Shown: positions 32,502 to 44,148 of the stretch, piece by piece
How positions within the stretch are numbered: position 1 is the first letter of the stretch
Layout of the letters: each line of letters begins with the position of its first letter
Assembly: GCA_001687465.1 (NCBI GenBank)
Contig: LVLI01000341.1
Span: forward strand, 1-64,000
Source of the DNA: Halocafeteria seosinensis
Lineage: Eukaryota > Sar > Bigyra > Bicosoecida
Length of the DNA stretch: 64,000 nt
Direction of reading: 5' to 3'
Translations under genes and position numbers: made by a program
Notes under the pieces: model-generated
What the model saw: only the letters and a program-made list of their open reading frames with translations
Databases searched by the model: none
Told to the model about the DNA's origin: nothing

Positions 32502-32879
32502 TCAAAAAACTCGGTTGCGAAACTTGGTATGAACAATTGCTTTGGTTTTTGCAAACAAATCTTGTCGAAAATCGAATAGCATACTACCATCGGACAATAG
32601 AATTTCTGGTACAACCATTGGTAGGAAGTTCGGTTTTGTGAAGTTCAGAATTACCGGAGTTGTTGGTATTCGTTCCGGTGAACATTGTTGGCCATACAAC
32701 AGCAGCGCAGCCGCTGCCGATGATATAAATACGACGAAAATTACCGTTGTCTTTTGTTTCCACCGCTGTTCACCATGGGGACGTAGCTTCAACGCACACG
32801 CCCAAACGAGTGCGGTCTGCGACCCCTGTGTCGCACACAGTGTGCCACACACTTTGGAATTCTGGCTAGAGCGACCCAT
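32502..32879 (-). CDS. Possible small membrane protein
   Basis: An open frame of 126 codons begins at an ATG and contains a basic stretch followed by a strong hydrophobic helix (TTVIFVVFISSAAAALLLYG), then QQCSPERIP and an N-glycosylation site (NFT). It could be a type II membrane protein encoded upstream of the Cys-rich receptor-like gene. It has no recognised domain and could also be chance, so confidence is low. Confidence 0.3.
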   Translation of the reverse strand: MGRSSQNSKVCGTLCATQGSQTALVWACALKLRPHGEQRWKQKTTVIFVVFISSAAAALLLYGQQCSPERIPTTPVILNFTKPNFLPMVVPEILLSDGSMLFDFRQDLFAKTKAIVHTKFRNRVF

Positions 32880-33712
32880 CAGGAAACAAAATAGGTAGTT
32901 CTAAATCGCATGTCACAAGGGACTTTTGCTTCGTCCGATCAATATTGCATACGAGGAGATCACAGCGATCGGCCCGTTGCGAGGTCAACGCGGGTACCTG
33001 GCACAGTGCTCAATGTACACCTTCCCCAACGCACACTGAACGCAGATATCTCAGCACGATTGAGGTATTTACCACCGTTCGTTTGTAAAACACAGAACAA
33101 ATGGCACTAAAGAGTCAGGCTCTTGTTGCTGTCTTTTGAACGGACGGTTACGTTCGCGACGCTTGGTTTATTTCAGAGAGCCGCGTCTTTTGCACATCTG
33201 CGCAATGTGCACCCTTTGCTACCACTACTGGTACGAGAAGCCGGTAATTTACCGGTAAAGCGAGGGCAAATCCTGTTTCTGTTTCTCTTTGTGTGTCGAC
33301 GCAGAAATTTCCCGCGAGAGTTCTCCATTGACTTGAACTATTGTACCAGTGAATCTGAGATTCTGAGCCGTAGCTGGTGTAGTACAGGCTGTACAGCCGG
33401 GCCATTCGATTCACAGTTACGAGATGACGGCGGCAAGAAGTAATGTCCCTACAGAGCAAACTTGCGTGAGTGCCTTTGTCCATACATATGTACTTGATAT
33501 CACTATGATGGTCATTGTCTTTGTCTACATAAGATATTCCACTTCTAAGAATGTGGATGGTGTTGAGGTGTATAGTACACTGTATACTAGCCGCCGATGT
33601 TGCTTGCTCACTGATTGTCGTGTGTTTCAATTACTTTCACTTCACCAACAGTGGGTGGTGTAGCCACATCTGAATTTGCTGATGTCCGATGTGACTCAGA
33701 CAGGCTGGCTAC
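32880..33712. other. Intergenic, no gene recognised
   Basis: A 161-codon minus-strand open frame (33148-33630) exists but has no family resemblance and no hydrophobic or repeat structure arguing for a gene. The last 50 bases before 33713 share similarity with DNA near 13985-14040, the duplicated AK7 flank. Confidence 0.4.
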
Positions 33713-36700
33713 TCACATAGCGTAGTTCTGCTCGGATTCGGATTCGCAACACCGAAACAAGTATTGGGCTAAATACTCTACAGGATCTTCAGCTTGGGCT
33801 CTGCTTGCTTCCAACAGACCTTCGGTCAAATCTGGGATAACTGTCTGCATCAAGTATTGACGCACAGGCGCGCTGCGTTCCTCTAACTGTTCCGCCTCCG
33901 CTTTCGCTATTTCTTGCAAACGCTGAGCAGCGGCATTCTGCTCGTGATCTCTCTGAGCTGCTTTCTCTTTCTTTTTGGCCGCTTCTTCCCCTTCTGTCTC
34001 CGTAGCAGCTTCGGTGGTGGCGGCAGGCCTGTGAACCATAAGCGGTTAAACGTGGACTTATGAAGAGCATGAAGACACGGTTGACGTACTTAGGCTTCTC
34101 TTTCTCTTCTTCTTTAACTTCTTCATAGTTGAAAGGCCTTCCTCCGCCTTCAATGTAGGGGCAGATCGCCTCCATTTCCTTTTGTTCATCTGCATAAGAC
34201 GAATACCTTATTGCTTCTGCAAGGCACGTCGTACGCAGTCGATTACGTACCGATGTGTTTCTCAACATCGCGAGGAAGCGGTTGAACTTTGACTTGTTGC
34301 TGGAAAAAATAACCAACAGATTTCAGCCTATCTGGTCCGTTGTTAAACCTGTAAGTTCTTAAACGTCTTTCAAAACGGTTAACTGGAGTTTCTGATTGAT
34401 CTTGTCCTTCGTCGTCCGCATGCTCCTCCTCAACTTTGTGTTGGAGCACATCATCTGGGGCGTCATAGATAAGAACACCGTTCGGCGCCAGCTGTTATCG
34501 CCGCCCAGCAACAACATAAACCGTGCAGTGCACAAATTTGGAGCACAAACAGGATTTCGTCGTACCTCTTGGACGATTGCTACTTCAGGAATCTCTTCGT
34601 CTTCACCTCCCTCTTCTGCCTCTTGTTCCGCGAGAGCTTCAAGATCAACATTTTCTGTCCAATCCAAACAACAAAGCCTTGCTTAAAACGGAGGTGGTTA
34701 ATGAATCGTACGTTCTTACCTTCACCGGACTCTTCTGAGAGCAGGCTTTCAGCTTCCTTATATGAGCGCGGAAACCCATCCAAAATGTAGCCCCTGTTCT
34801 TGTGGCGAGGGGAAGAAATCACCCATCTGACAACCACCCCCATCAGTCCTTCAGGAAGCCGCTGCTTTTCCTGTAGCACCTCCTTTACTTTCTTTCGAAG
34901 TTGAGTGGCAAATTCTGATTCAGCTCTATCCATACCGAGATCCTCAGCTTCTTCTCCTTCTTTTCCCTCATCCTCATCCTCATCTCCTCCTTCTTCTTCT
35001 GCGGCTTTTGTCTCTGTTTTTTGCCCAGACATAATATCTTCATTGGTTGGCTGAGAGGCATCTGGAGAAATAAAGCGAACAGGTTCACGTATGATTTCCT
35101 CAAGAGCATCACGAGCTCGAATAACGTCGAGAGAATATCTTTCCGCCAATTTATCAGCCACAAATGTTTTGCCCACTGCAGGTGGGCCTAGTACAGCAAG
35201 CTTTAAGGGACGCAAATCTCTTGACGCAATAAATTCTTTTCGCTCTTCTTCAATAGTCTCAACAAACCCCTCCTGGACGTCACAACGTGGAAGGTCTACA
35301 TGTAGAAAGCAGAAGTAACGTAGCAGAGAGCCATAAAACATACTTTTGACTTCCATTCGAACTCCATGCTCTGGATAGCCGCGCTCGACATATCGAGTTT
35401 CAGGTTGACCTGCGTAACTTAAGAAACGCACGACCTAATATGCTCCCCATCTAATTGCGACATAAGGTAACAGATAACATACCTGAAGACGACGAAACTC
35501 TGGATGTTGGGTTGTTAGTTCATCTGCTTTGGCACTATCCACATGCTCAATTTTGCCCGGACCAACGTGCTTCGCGATGGCCAAGCACACGTCTTTCAAA
35601 GTATTCTGAGCGTCGTCGCAAGCAAGAATATACTCTTGCTCCGGATCTGCTCCTGCCACTGTGCCAATTACCTGTATTCGGAAGAGTACGTCAGAAACGC
35701 TGTTACCAGGGAAGGGCTTCCCTATCATCGAGCCAGTGCACATACGGAGCATAGATCAGTAACATGAATCATTGGTATGACATTCTTTCCCCTAATCTCC
35801 TCTTTTGATGGCACTTTTATTGTAGGTTTGTCGCATAACCATGCTTCCTGTATTTCGGATCAGGTGCAAATTCATCAATGACCATCTCTCGCAGTGTTCA
35901 CATACTACTGACCTTAAATAGTTCATGCAGTGTCCCCTGCTCGTGACCGTAGACGACCCCTGACCCAATAATGTGAGTGCGCATTTTACTCTTCTTCAGG
36001 CTTTGGAGGTGCGTTTCGAGGGTCAGCGTGTCTTGCAAATCTGCTGGGGCTTTTCGCCGTCTGTAGTGATCCTCAGTCAGTCCCTCAGCGTTCTGCAGCT
36101 CAGGTGATGCAGCCAAGTTCCATATACGAAAGGAGAAAGAATTCCATAAAAAAGTACCTTAGGTATTTTCGTTTTCCCCCAGACTTCGACCGTAGATATG
36201 CCAACCACCACTTTTTTGCTTTCAGTATCTGAACGAAGGGCGCCAATTATGGCGGATGTTTCGTTGGGCTGCTCCTCAAGCGACAGAATTATTTGGTCCG
36301 ATTCGTACGCCGTATTAACCGAATCTTCAGTTTCTAGCTGCAGGGACGATTATGCACATTTTGCTCGGTTTAAGAAAACATGCCTCGACATCTAACGTAC
36401 CTCTTTCACTTCATACACCTCTTTGGGGCACGTATCCCCGGTTTTCAGGGACCCTACAATGCGCCAGGTGCCAGCTGAATCACTGATTTCTTCGCCTTCC
36501 TCTTCATCCTCCTTCTCTTCGTCTTCTTCTTCCTCATCGGGCGCGTTCTCATCACCTAAATCAATCTCTTCCTCCTCTTCCTCATCTTCAACGTTATCCT
36601 GCTTGCTACTCTCCGGTTGTTCATCTTCCTCCTGCTCTGCTCTGCTCTGCTGTTGAGCTTTCTCAGTATCCAACGCATGGGCTCCCTCCTTCTGTAAAGG

Positions 36701-36808
36701 GGGTGTCTCAATGGAGCGGTTCTGGACTAGCCAATGGACTAAATGGCGCCCGATATAGCTCCCAACATCGCTAATAAAGATAGTGCGACTGGGCTGAGAT
36801 GCTGCCAT
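33713..36808 (-). CDS. AK7: Adenylate kinase 7 (AK7), ciliary
   Basis: Eleven exons (36401-36808, 36158-36337, 35913-36092, 35746-35847, 35483-35671, 35344-35409, 34720-35272, 34566-34654, 34251-34491, 34090-34189, 33713-34028) encode 807 residues. The N-terminal part is the NAD-epimerase-like fold typical of AK7 (FISDVGSYIGRHLVHWL; IIGSGVVYGHEQGTLHELFK; VIPMIHVTDL) with a long acidic insert in exon 1. The adenylate kinase core has the P-loop LAVLGPPAVGKTFVA near 400-412, DVIRARDALEEI, and NRGYILDGFPRSYKEAE, interrupted by acidic inserts. The C-terminus is a Dpy-30 motif (IPDLTEGLLEA...DPVEYLAQYLF), the usual AK7 ending that docks on axonemal partners. AK7 converts ATP + AMP to 2 ADP in motile cilia. 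With RSPH3 it indicates a flagellate. Confidence 0.92.
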
Positions 36809-37871
36809 GTTAAAGCGCACTGGAGAGTCGTTCTATTCACCCACACTGCTAAGCCAATTGAAACGAGCTAACGAAGTCAAAAATCGAAAAAGTCGACTAC
36901 AATATCCAACTGCTGCACTTGCTACCGCAAATGTTATGCTTCGACCCTGAGTTGTCAAGTTCAAGCTCTTAACGGCAAAACCGATTCGTTGAACCGAAGT
37001 TTGAACGACCTAACCGGTATCACTGTGCTTGGTAGAGTTTCGCACGTAGACGAATTGTGAATTCAACTACAAGATGAACGTTGATGGACGGAAGGACTTA
37101 GGGCGAGGCAGAGGGGACAGGGAATTGGGGGAGTTCGGACTGGAAACCAGCTGTTTACTGTTTTTGTGGCGGAATTACGACGATATGTGACTCGAAAGTT
37201 CCACTTAGGAAGTAGTGGTAGTAGCATAGGCGCAAAGTCGGAGAAGGCATGCCCACACTACTGGTATGATCATGATATGAATGATGCAGAGTTCAATGGA
37301 CACATACATGCAAAGCTCAAAGTGTAGAGTTTCTGGTTTCTGGTTGGCAACCGACAACATTCCAACAGTAGAAACTCCCCTAACAATGGCCAGAGGCTTA
37401 TACCGTAACTGCCCCATTTAGTCTGCCTGGGCAAGGTACACACTCAGTCACTGGTGTGACACTGGTGCTTACAACACCAACCATGATGCAGCAGTGGACA
37501 CATGTTGTTAGGGCTTACCATACGATTCCAAATTTCGAGCTACCCACAGGTTGCTGTAGCCACTCCAAGTATCAGTGTGTACAACACAGTATAGCAATGC
37601 CAGTGAACAGAGCGAAATTCTTGAATTTCCTCGAGCAGCAGGCCGCAGTACGCGGCCCGTCGCCGGCTGGCCCGTCGTCGAAGTTGAAGTTGAGGGCCAT
37701 TAAGATACTTTATAGCAGATCTTCCTTGTGCATTATGTACAACTACTTGGACAACGGTTATCGTTTACACCACATATCTGACAGTGTTTCTGCCTTACCT
37801 GTACACTTGAGCATTTGTACAGTGGCCCCACAGAAGATTCCTGGAAAAGAGACGCGCGCGTGTGCGACAAG
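36809..37871. other. Divergent intergenic region
   Basis: About 1 kb between AK7 and the helix-hairpin-helix gene. A plus-strand open frame from 37456 runs through it and overlaps the next gene in another frame, but shows no family. A purine-rich G-tract (37080-37140) is visible. Both promoters should lie here. Confidence 0.4.
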
Positions 37872-39141
37872 ATGTCGTCGCGCACTCCATCTACAGCACC
37901 CACTACTGCTAGGAGGCGCTCAACGAGTACTTCATCGCGCAAAGCCAGAGGAAATCGACGAAGGAGGAGCTCGACGGAACAAGCAGAAGAATATGCAGAG
38001 ACTGAGAAAGGCACTAGATTTATTCGGGGACTGTTTTTGCGCGAGAAACTAACAGTACGTTCGCATGCGCACGAAGATTGCGTCTGGGCTTTTTGAAGCT
38101 ATTCTATGTATGCAACAGGATATTCCTGGTCTAGGCACGAAGACAGCCGAGAAACTGGAGCAAAAAGCAAACATCCACTCCGTGGATGAACTCCTACAGA
38201 AGAGGATACATGCAGGATCGTCATCGGTATTTCAGAACTTCCTTCAAGGTGGGTCGCGTTCGCAACATGCGAATCGCAAGTCTGGTCCACTGCTGAGTAT
38301 CTACACTCGTTTCATGTTTGCACATGGTTAGCAGGCCTGGACGTTCCCGAAGGTGTTTCTGTGGCAGTCTCGAATGCAATGGAACAAGAAAAGGTGAAAA
38401 AGAGGAATAGAAGGATTCTTGTTGGCTGTGTGCTAACCTCGTTGATTTTATGCATTGTCGCTGCTGCCTTAATTATTGGAAGTTTGAGCGCCAGCAGTTG
38501 GCTTTTAGAGAAAGGTAAGTATAATTGCGGTAAGCATGCTTGCCCCCTTCGCATCATCAGCAGGGTTCTGGTCGGCAGGTGTTGAGAAACTGAACACTAG
38601 GGATTGCTCGAAAGCTGAATGGTGGCTCGATCTTGCGAGAAAGAATGAGGATCTGCGGTTTAGAAGAGGTCTAGCTATATCAAATGCTTATATGACACGA
38701 AGTAATGTCACTTGGCAGCTCTACCGAGCTCAAGTGTGCATCGGAAACAATGACCTATCTCTAAAGACGTTTAGCCATCCCCGCGAAGTTTGTCCTCCAA
38801 GTAGTCCACTGGAAGCCTTGATAAATCGAACCGCAACAACAGAAGACGTTACCCGTATAGTGCAAGGAGCCCCCTCTCAACTAATTGTGAGCACTCTTGA
38901 ACACTACTTGGACTGGATCCTGTGGCTATGCATGTTATCTTTGTTCGAATTGCAGGAACGCTGGAAGGCATATTTCGGTTGTCGAAATGAAGCCTGTACG
39001 AATGAGCGATCATCGAGGATTCTTCGAGATGGGATTCGTAGCATCGAAGCGTTTGAGAATAAGGAGCAAAAGAAGTCTCGATGTCCTCAGTTTTTACGGA
39101 TAGTGCTACTTGCTGGTTACCATGCCGCTAAAACGATGTGA
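37872..39141 (+). CDS. Helix-hairpin-helix (BAF-like) membrane protein
   Basis: Exons 37872-38054, 38119-38248, 38335-38514, 38561-38886 and 38956-39141 give 334 residues. Residues 1-40 are Ser/Thr/Arg-rich and disordered. Residues 50-115 read FLREKLTDIPGLGTKTAEKL...VDELL, then VFQNFLQGLDVPEGVSVAVSNA, the layout of a helix-hairpin-helix followed by a short C-terminal helix pair as in barrier-to-autointegration factor. A basic KVKKRNRR precedes a strong membrane helix (VGCVLTSLILCIVAAALIIG). The remaining 200 residues contain glycosylation-like sites and cysteines. BAF binds DNA non-specifically and links chromatin to the nuclear envelope, so a membrane-anchored version is attractive but inferred. 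Exon 4 has a tandem CAGCAG acceptor. The 69-nt last intron is in frame without a stop, and the 3' end is the least certain part. Confidence 0.6.
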
Positions 39142-39870
39142 ATTCTATTATATCTTGCCACCTTTGCGTCGTAGAAAGCACATTACCCTATTCTCTACGT
39201 TCTTGCGTTTGAGTTGTCACCATCCCCTTGCCTTGGCATACCAAGCTGTCTGCAGTGAATGGTATTCACGTGGCCCCAAAATCACGTTGCAACAGTGCGG
39301 TCAGCCGGAAACAGGTTATGACGTCGCAGTGGATATACACAGACGATACACGATGTCTCAATCATTGAGATTGAGATCCGTTAGTAACCACAGATCCAAC
39401 ACCCGTACCCGCATCGGAGGCACCCATTTCGGCTATCGACCTACACTTTTTACAACGGCAATATGTCTACATCAGAAGACCCTATTCAATAGGGCCTATC
39501 GTACTCTCTGTTTGGAGACTGTTTACTGAACCCACAGCGGAGCCCGCATCAGGTCAGCGTTACAGCTGGCGTCCCACTCGTGGTCAGAACACTATACTAC
39601 CTGCCAGTAGTACCTGGAGTTTGAATTGACTATTTCCGCCACAAGTGAGGCGAGACGGACTAAGCAAGCAACCCGTGGGGTTGGTGTGTGTGTGTGTGTG
39701 CTTTGTTTTTGTATTCACCAACCAACGCACGCACGCTGTGGGGGCTGTCTCGTTGTTCCTCGGTGCTGTTGTCTAGGCTAGCACGGGCACCGAGGCGCAT
39801 CAGCTGTGCTGTGCATGCTCCTCGTCAAGGTCTTCTACTACGGGCACGACAACGGGGAAGGGGAGGCGTC
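39142..39870. other. Intergenic with GT microsatellite
   Basis: A 139-codon plus-strand open frame (39110-39529) follows the previous gene in another frame and might be an alternative 3' exon, but I see no motif. A GT run lies at 39684-39700. The remainder should hold the promoter of the nucleotidase gene. Confidence 0.4.
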
Positions 39871-41753
39871 ATGGCGTCGGCAATAGGACACAAACCAGGG
39901 CAAGCGCCCCAAATGTTCTCGGGGAGAGCACGGCTCAAAGAACAGGACCCTCTCATTGATTGGACTCTCCAACAGATACGAGAGAGTCGTGGTGATATTG
40001 GCGAACGCACTCGTACGTTGTATACCTTCTCGGTGGGTGTGGTAGATTGCTTGTAATAAAGAAAGAAAAGCATGATCTACGCAGGAGGAGCGCTGAAGAA
40101 ACTGGAAACGCATTTACAGGACCATTATTATGCCACCGTTGCCCAGCGGCAGCAACAGAAGAGTGGACCACAGAAGACGGAAGGACAATCGGTACAGAAT
40201 CAGGCACCCATTCAGCAAGAGTTGAACGGAGATGTGGATCCAGTGCATGTGAAAATGGACCTCACGACTGCACTCGAGGAGGTACGTGGAGGAACTACTG
40301 TACACCTGACGTTCGGAAAAACCGTGGCACACTGTTATTTTGACCAATGCAGTACCATAAGGGAACTAGTATATGTGATCGACAGTTCGTTCCACCGACA
40401 TTCAGAGAGATTCGGCATATCCTCAATATCGCCACCGTAGGTAGAGCGCACAGCACCCATCTGTCTCGATCGAGCACTATCAATTCATGAATGCAGGTCA
40501 ACGCGGTATGCCCCAATATACGGCTTGTGACGATGGATGCCGATGACACTATTTACGAGGACGGTGGTGTGGTAACCATGTCCTCTCCAATGATCGGACT
40601 GATCACAAGACTGCTTCATCATGGGGTATCTGTCGCACTCGTTACTGCTGCGGGTTATCCTAAGCAACCTCAACGATACGAAGATCGACTCCGAGGTTTA
40701 TTGGATGCATTTCAATTGAGTCTTGATATGGGTGCCACAGCAGATACGCTCAACCGGTTCCTTGTAAGTATTGCAAGTGGCTCCAGGAATTTTTTACCGG
40801 TTTAGTACAACTCTCTCGTAACGTTACAGGTCATGGGCGGAGAATGCAACTACTTGCACCGCTTAGTTTGTGAAAATGATGTTGTTCGTCTGCGCCCTAT
40901 ACCAGGAGAAATGTGGAAGGATGGCCGTGGAGTCAGGTGGAACAAAACTGCGATTACGGAGTTTCTTGACAAGGGAGAGCAGACTCTGCGAGATGCTGCC
41001 CATCGTCTTGATTTGGACGTCAGCATAATCCGAAAAGAACGAGCTGTTGGTTTGGTTCGCAAGACGGATCAAAGGTTGGTCGGAATGCGCACGTAACAGA
41101 TGCTACACTTCACACTAATTTGGATGACACACAGATTCTCGTATGAAGTATTGGAGGAAGTAGCTCTTACCACACAGCATGCCTTGAAAGATTTTCCTAT
41201 ACCCCATTGCGCATTCAATGGCGGGAACGATGTTTGGGTGGATGTAGGAAATAAGGCTCTCGGGATCCGAGCTTTGCAGTCTTTCTTATCTCCTCAAGTG
41301 GAACCTTTGGAAACACTACATGTTGGCGACCGTTTTACTCGCACAGGGAATGATACAAGAGCTCGGCAGGTAGCAAGTAGCCTTTGGGTAGGTAATCCTT
41401 CCGAGACCCACTATTTCTTAAGGCTGTTGCTACAAAAAATGGATACTTTGAAAAAGCCCGACATGCCCAATAGACGAATGACACGAGTTCCCAACCTCGA
41501 TGACGAAGAAGAGTTTGATAGTACGGAATCTTTCAGTGATGATGAATCTAACCCCTTGGGAAGTGGATCTGAAGACGATGCACCAGGGAAATATGTACGT
41601 GTTCCTCGGGGCTATTACACCGTACCCAAAACCAAGCGTGGAAGATGGGACGCTGCCGGTGGAGTCGTCGTGGGGAAGGTGAGAACCGCGAGTGACGAAG
41701 GGAAAACAAAGCGGCGTGCTAGTGGTGATAAACATGGCAATGACAAAAAATAA
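39871..41753 (+). CDS. ISN1: IMP-specific 5'-nucleotidase 1
   Basis: Exons 39871-40012, 40085-40281, 40353-40436, 40497-40763, 40830-41074 and 41135-41753 encode 517 residues. The family markers are FVPPTFREIRHILNIA, then the HAD-type nucleophile strand LVTMDADDTIYEDGG, LITRLLHHGVSVALVTAAGYP, YEDRLRGLLDAF, VMGGECNYLHR, CAFNGGNDVWVDVGNKALG and LHVGDRFTRTGNDTRARQ. ISN1 dephosphorylates IMP to inosine in the purine salvage pathway and is known from yeasts, Plasmodium and various protists. The C-terminal 90 residues are an acidic then basic disordered tail ending in a probable nuclear-type basic cluster (KTKRRASGDKHGNDKK). The last donor is the rare GTTGGT. It converges on the USP gene with 18 bp between stops. 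Confidence 0.9.
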
Positions 41754-41771
41754 TCCTTCTGAAGTGTGCGT

Positions 41772-44148
41772 TTATTCATTGCTTTGATGTGATTCAATGG
41801 GGTTCGTCCTTGAAGTTATAGCTTCCGTGTTCAAGTCTTCAATATTCCATATAGTACCATCGACTGCGCGTTGTTCCCAACCTTCTCCTTGTTTCGCGGA
41901 GCATCTTTCGTAAAATAGCATATACACGGGTTGGTTCATAGCTTTATCCCGAGAACAAGTCGACACGTGCTTATCATCGATATTCCAGAAGTTCGCTTTG
42001 TCATTGGATTCTTTCATCCTTACAAAAGAGTAGTAATGACCAGAATGGACAGTGAAGCCGCGGTGAACAAGTATACTACTAAGTTCGTACCAACAGTTCC
42101 GACGCTCAAGTGCAGACTGATCTGTTGCTGTCCCCCTCTCGTATCCTTTCCTGCGATCTGGGCTGAGGCGATCGAATAAATTGAAGGCTTCCGGATACTT
42201 GACTAAGGAATCATCCTTGCCAAAACTTGCATAGCTGTGAAAACGCTTTAGGTGAACCGCTAAGACGTCCGGCAAAGCCTGGAAATATATTCGCTTCTCA
42301 GCTTTTACTCGCTCCTTGCATTTTGAGCACTCAAATGAGTTTTCACCATCTAACGTCTCCGCAGCGAAAAAGTAGCTTAAGCTCTCACTAAGCGTATTGC
42401 ATTGGTGAATTCCCAAGCTCAAGGTAACAAAGGGGTCAGTAGTGTCACTGCTGCTGTTACATACGGAGCAAACTACGCGCGACGTTAGTTTTCCCTCAAA
42501 AAGATTACAGACAGGAAGACCTTGGCGCTTGGACTGTTGCTCCATCGAATCTAGCATGCGACAGAAAAACTCTTGCGCATCTTGCTGGAGTCCTAGAGTA
42601 AAATCCCTCGATATTTTCGGGACAACGTCGAGCATTCGTTGCGGAATGATGGCTGTATCCGACGATTGAGAACGCAATCGTCGTAGTAGAAATGCCAGTT
42701 CGCGATTTATATCCATCTGAGATCCAAATTTTTTCTCAGAAGGTAACATCTCAGCCGCGTTCTCATACTCCTTTAACCACCGAAGGAACCATCTGCTATA
42801 TGCCAGACACTGCAACAACAGAAAATAGTCAAGTATGATGATACACCGTCACTGAACGTAGCACTTACTTGCACGCATGAATTCATGAAGCAAGTGTTTT
42901 GTCGGTTCTGCATACCCATTGACGGAGACAAATTGAAGAATAAGGTGTTCATAAGACAGAAACAGCATTTGAACTTACAATAAGGCCTGCGCCTATCGTG
43001 CAGAGAGTCTTCTCAAGGATATCATTCTGATAAGTGGCCTCAGAGTCTAAAACAACCGTTATGGTCGGTCCTGCATCAAAACTGCTTTTCCTTGGCACAT
43101 CACTCCTTTTGTCGTACGATTCGAGGAAAGACGAAAAGCGATGTGGAGATGGCTTCTTAGGCTTCGAGTAATTACTCAGGGGATCGTCCGAAGTGCCCCT
43201 ATGCCATTTTTGATCTGGTGTCTGGCTTTTCAAGGGGCTAAAGAATCTACTGATGGTTCCCGTCCCTCGTTCAGGCTGCTCTGTTTCAGGAGTTTTAGAG
43301 TCATCGATCTCTGCGGCGTCAGGATACGATGAGGACGTTTGCGCTATGAGTGGAGCATTATCATCCATCGCCTGCAATGCTTGCTTGCGAGCAGCTCCGG
43401 CCTGTGAAACTAATGAGATCTGTTGGTGCCTTCGAGCATGTTCTTTTTTCTCCCTGTCGCGGAGGCATGAATGATCATTCTCCTCGTCGTAATTCGGGTT
43501 ACTGGGAGCCGAATTGTCGGAAGCTTCCTGTTCTTCATCTATGGACTTAGTGCGCCCGGAGTCTAATCCTGCTGCGACAAGACGTTGACTAACGTTTTGT
43601 GTGGGTGTGGTCTCTGTAGTAACGGATGGATCTTTCTGTTGCATTGGGGAGTGTAAAACTGTAGAAGACGCTCCTGGCTTTTTGGTATCGTCCGAAGGCA
43701 CATCGTTATTGTAGTGAAGTTTTCTGGGCGTGCTATCATTCAACGAATGCACGGCTCTTTTGCTCGGGTACTGCTCCTGTCGGTCGTAGTTGGCACTTCT
43801 CAATGGCGAAAAGCACTGTTGGGCGCGCGCGCTTGCGTGAGATCCCGATTTGTTGTTAGAGCGCGGTGGCGATTGGTAAGTTGCCACAGGCGCGCCCGTG
43901 GGTGATTTTATATTGTCAATTCCAATTTTTTTCACCTTCGGTGCGCCTCGAGATGGGGGACTCATGATAGCACTTTTGTGCATTCTAGAGCCGTATGTCT
44001 TCCGCGGGGTCTTCTGGAACGTGAATAATTCAGATCGGGGCTTGCCCCCGAGGCTTCCCAGGCCTGTCCCTCCTCTTCCAAGTCCATAAGTTGTCCCCTT
44101 CCTCAAGTCATCCTCTGACGCCCTGTCCCTCTTATTGCCGGTTAGCAT
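41772..44148 (-). CDS. Ubiquitin-specific protease (USP, peptidase C19)
   Basis: Three exons, 42979-44148, 42869-42907 and 41772-42809, encode 748 residues. Residues 1-380 are disordered, Ser/Pro/Lys-rich. The catalytic domain starts at IGAGLINRQNTCFMNSCVQCLAYS, with the nucleophile Cys at about 396 in a 39-nt exon. It continues with QQDAQEFFCRMLDSM, a Cys-x2-Cys zinc ribbon (CSVC and CSKC), LPDVLAVHLKRF and the His box HRGFTVHSGHYYSFVR, with NFWNIDDKHV completing the active site. The order matches the USP36/42 group. It removes ubiquitin from substrates. The Cys box is unusual: the normally conserved LGNTC is RQNTC, so the oxyanion-loop glycine is replaced by Gln. All other catalytic residues look intact, so activity is likely but not assured. 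Confidence 0.88.

Noticed and set aside
33148-33630. 161-codon minus-strand open frame
   Set aside because: No motif, no hydrophobic pattern or repeat, and it lies between two well-supported genes; could be chance.
37456-38052. 198-codon plus-strand open frame upstream of the BAF-like gene
   Set aside because: Overlaps the first exon of the BAF-like gene in another frame and contains no recognisable domain; the alternative frame joins cleanly to the HhH exon.
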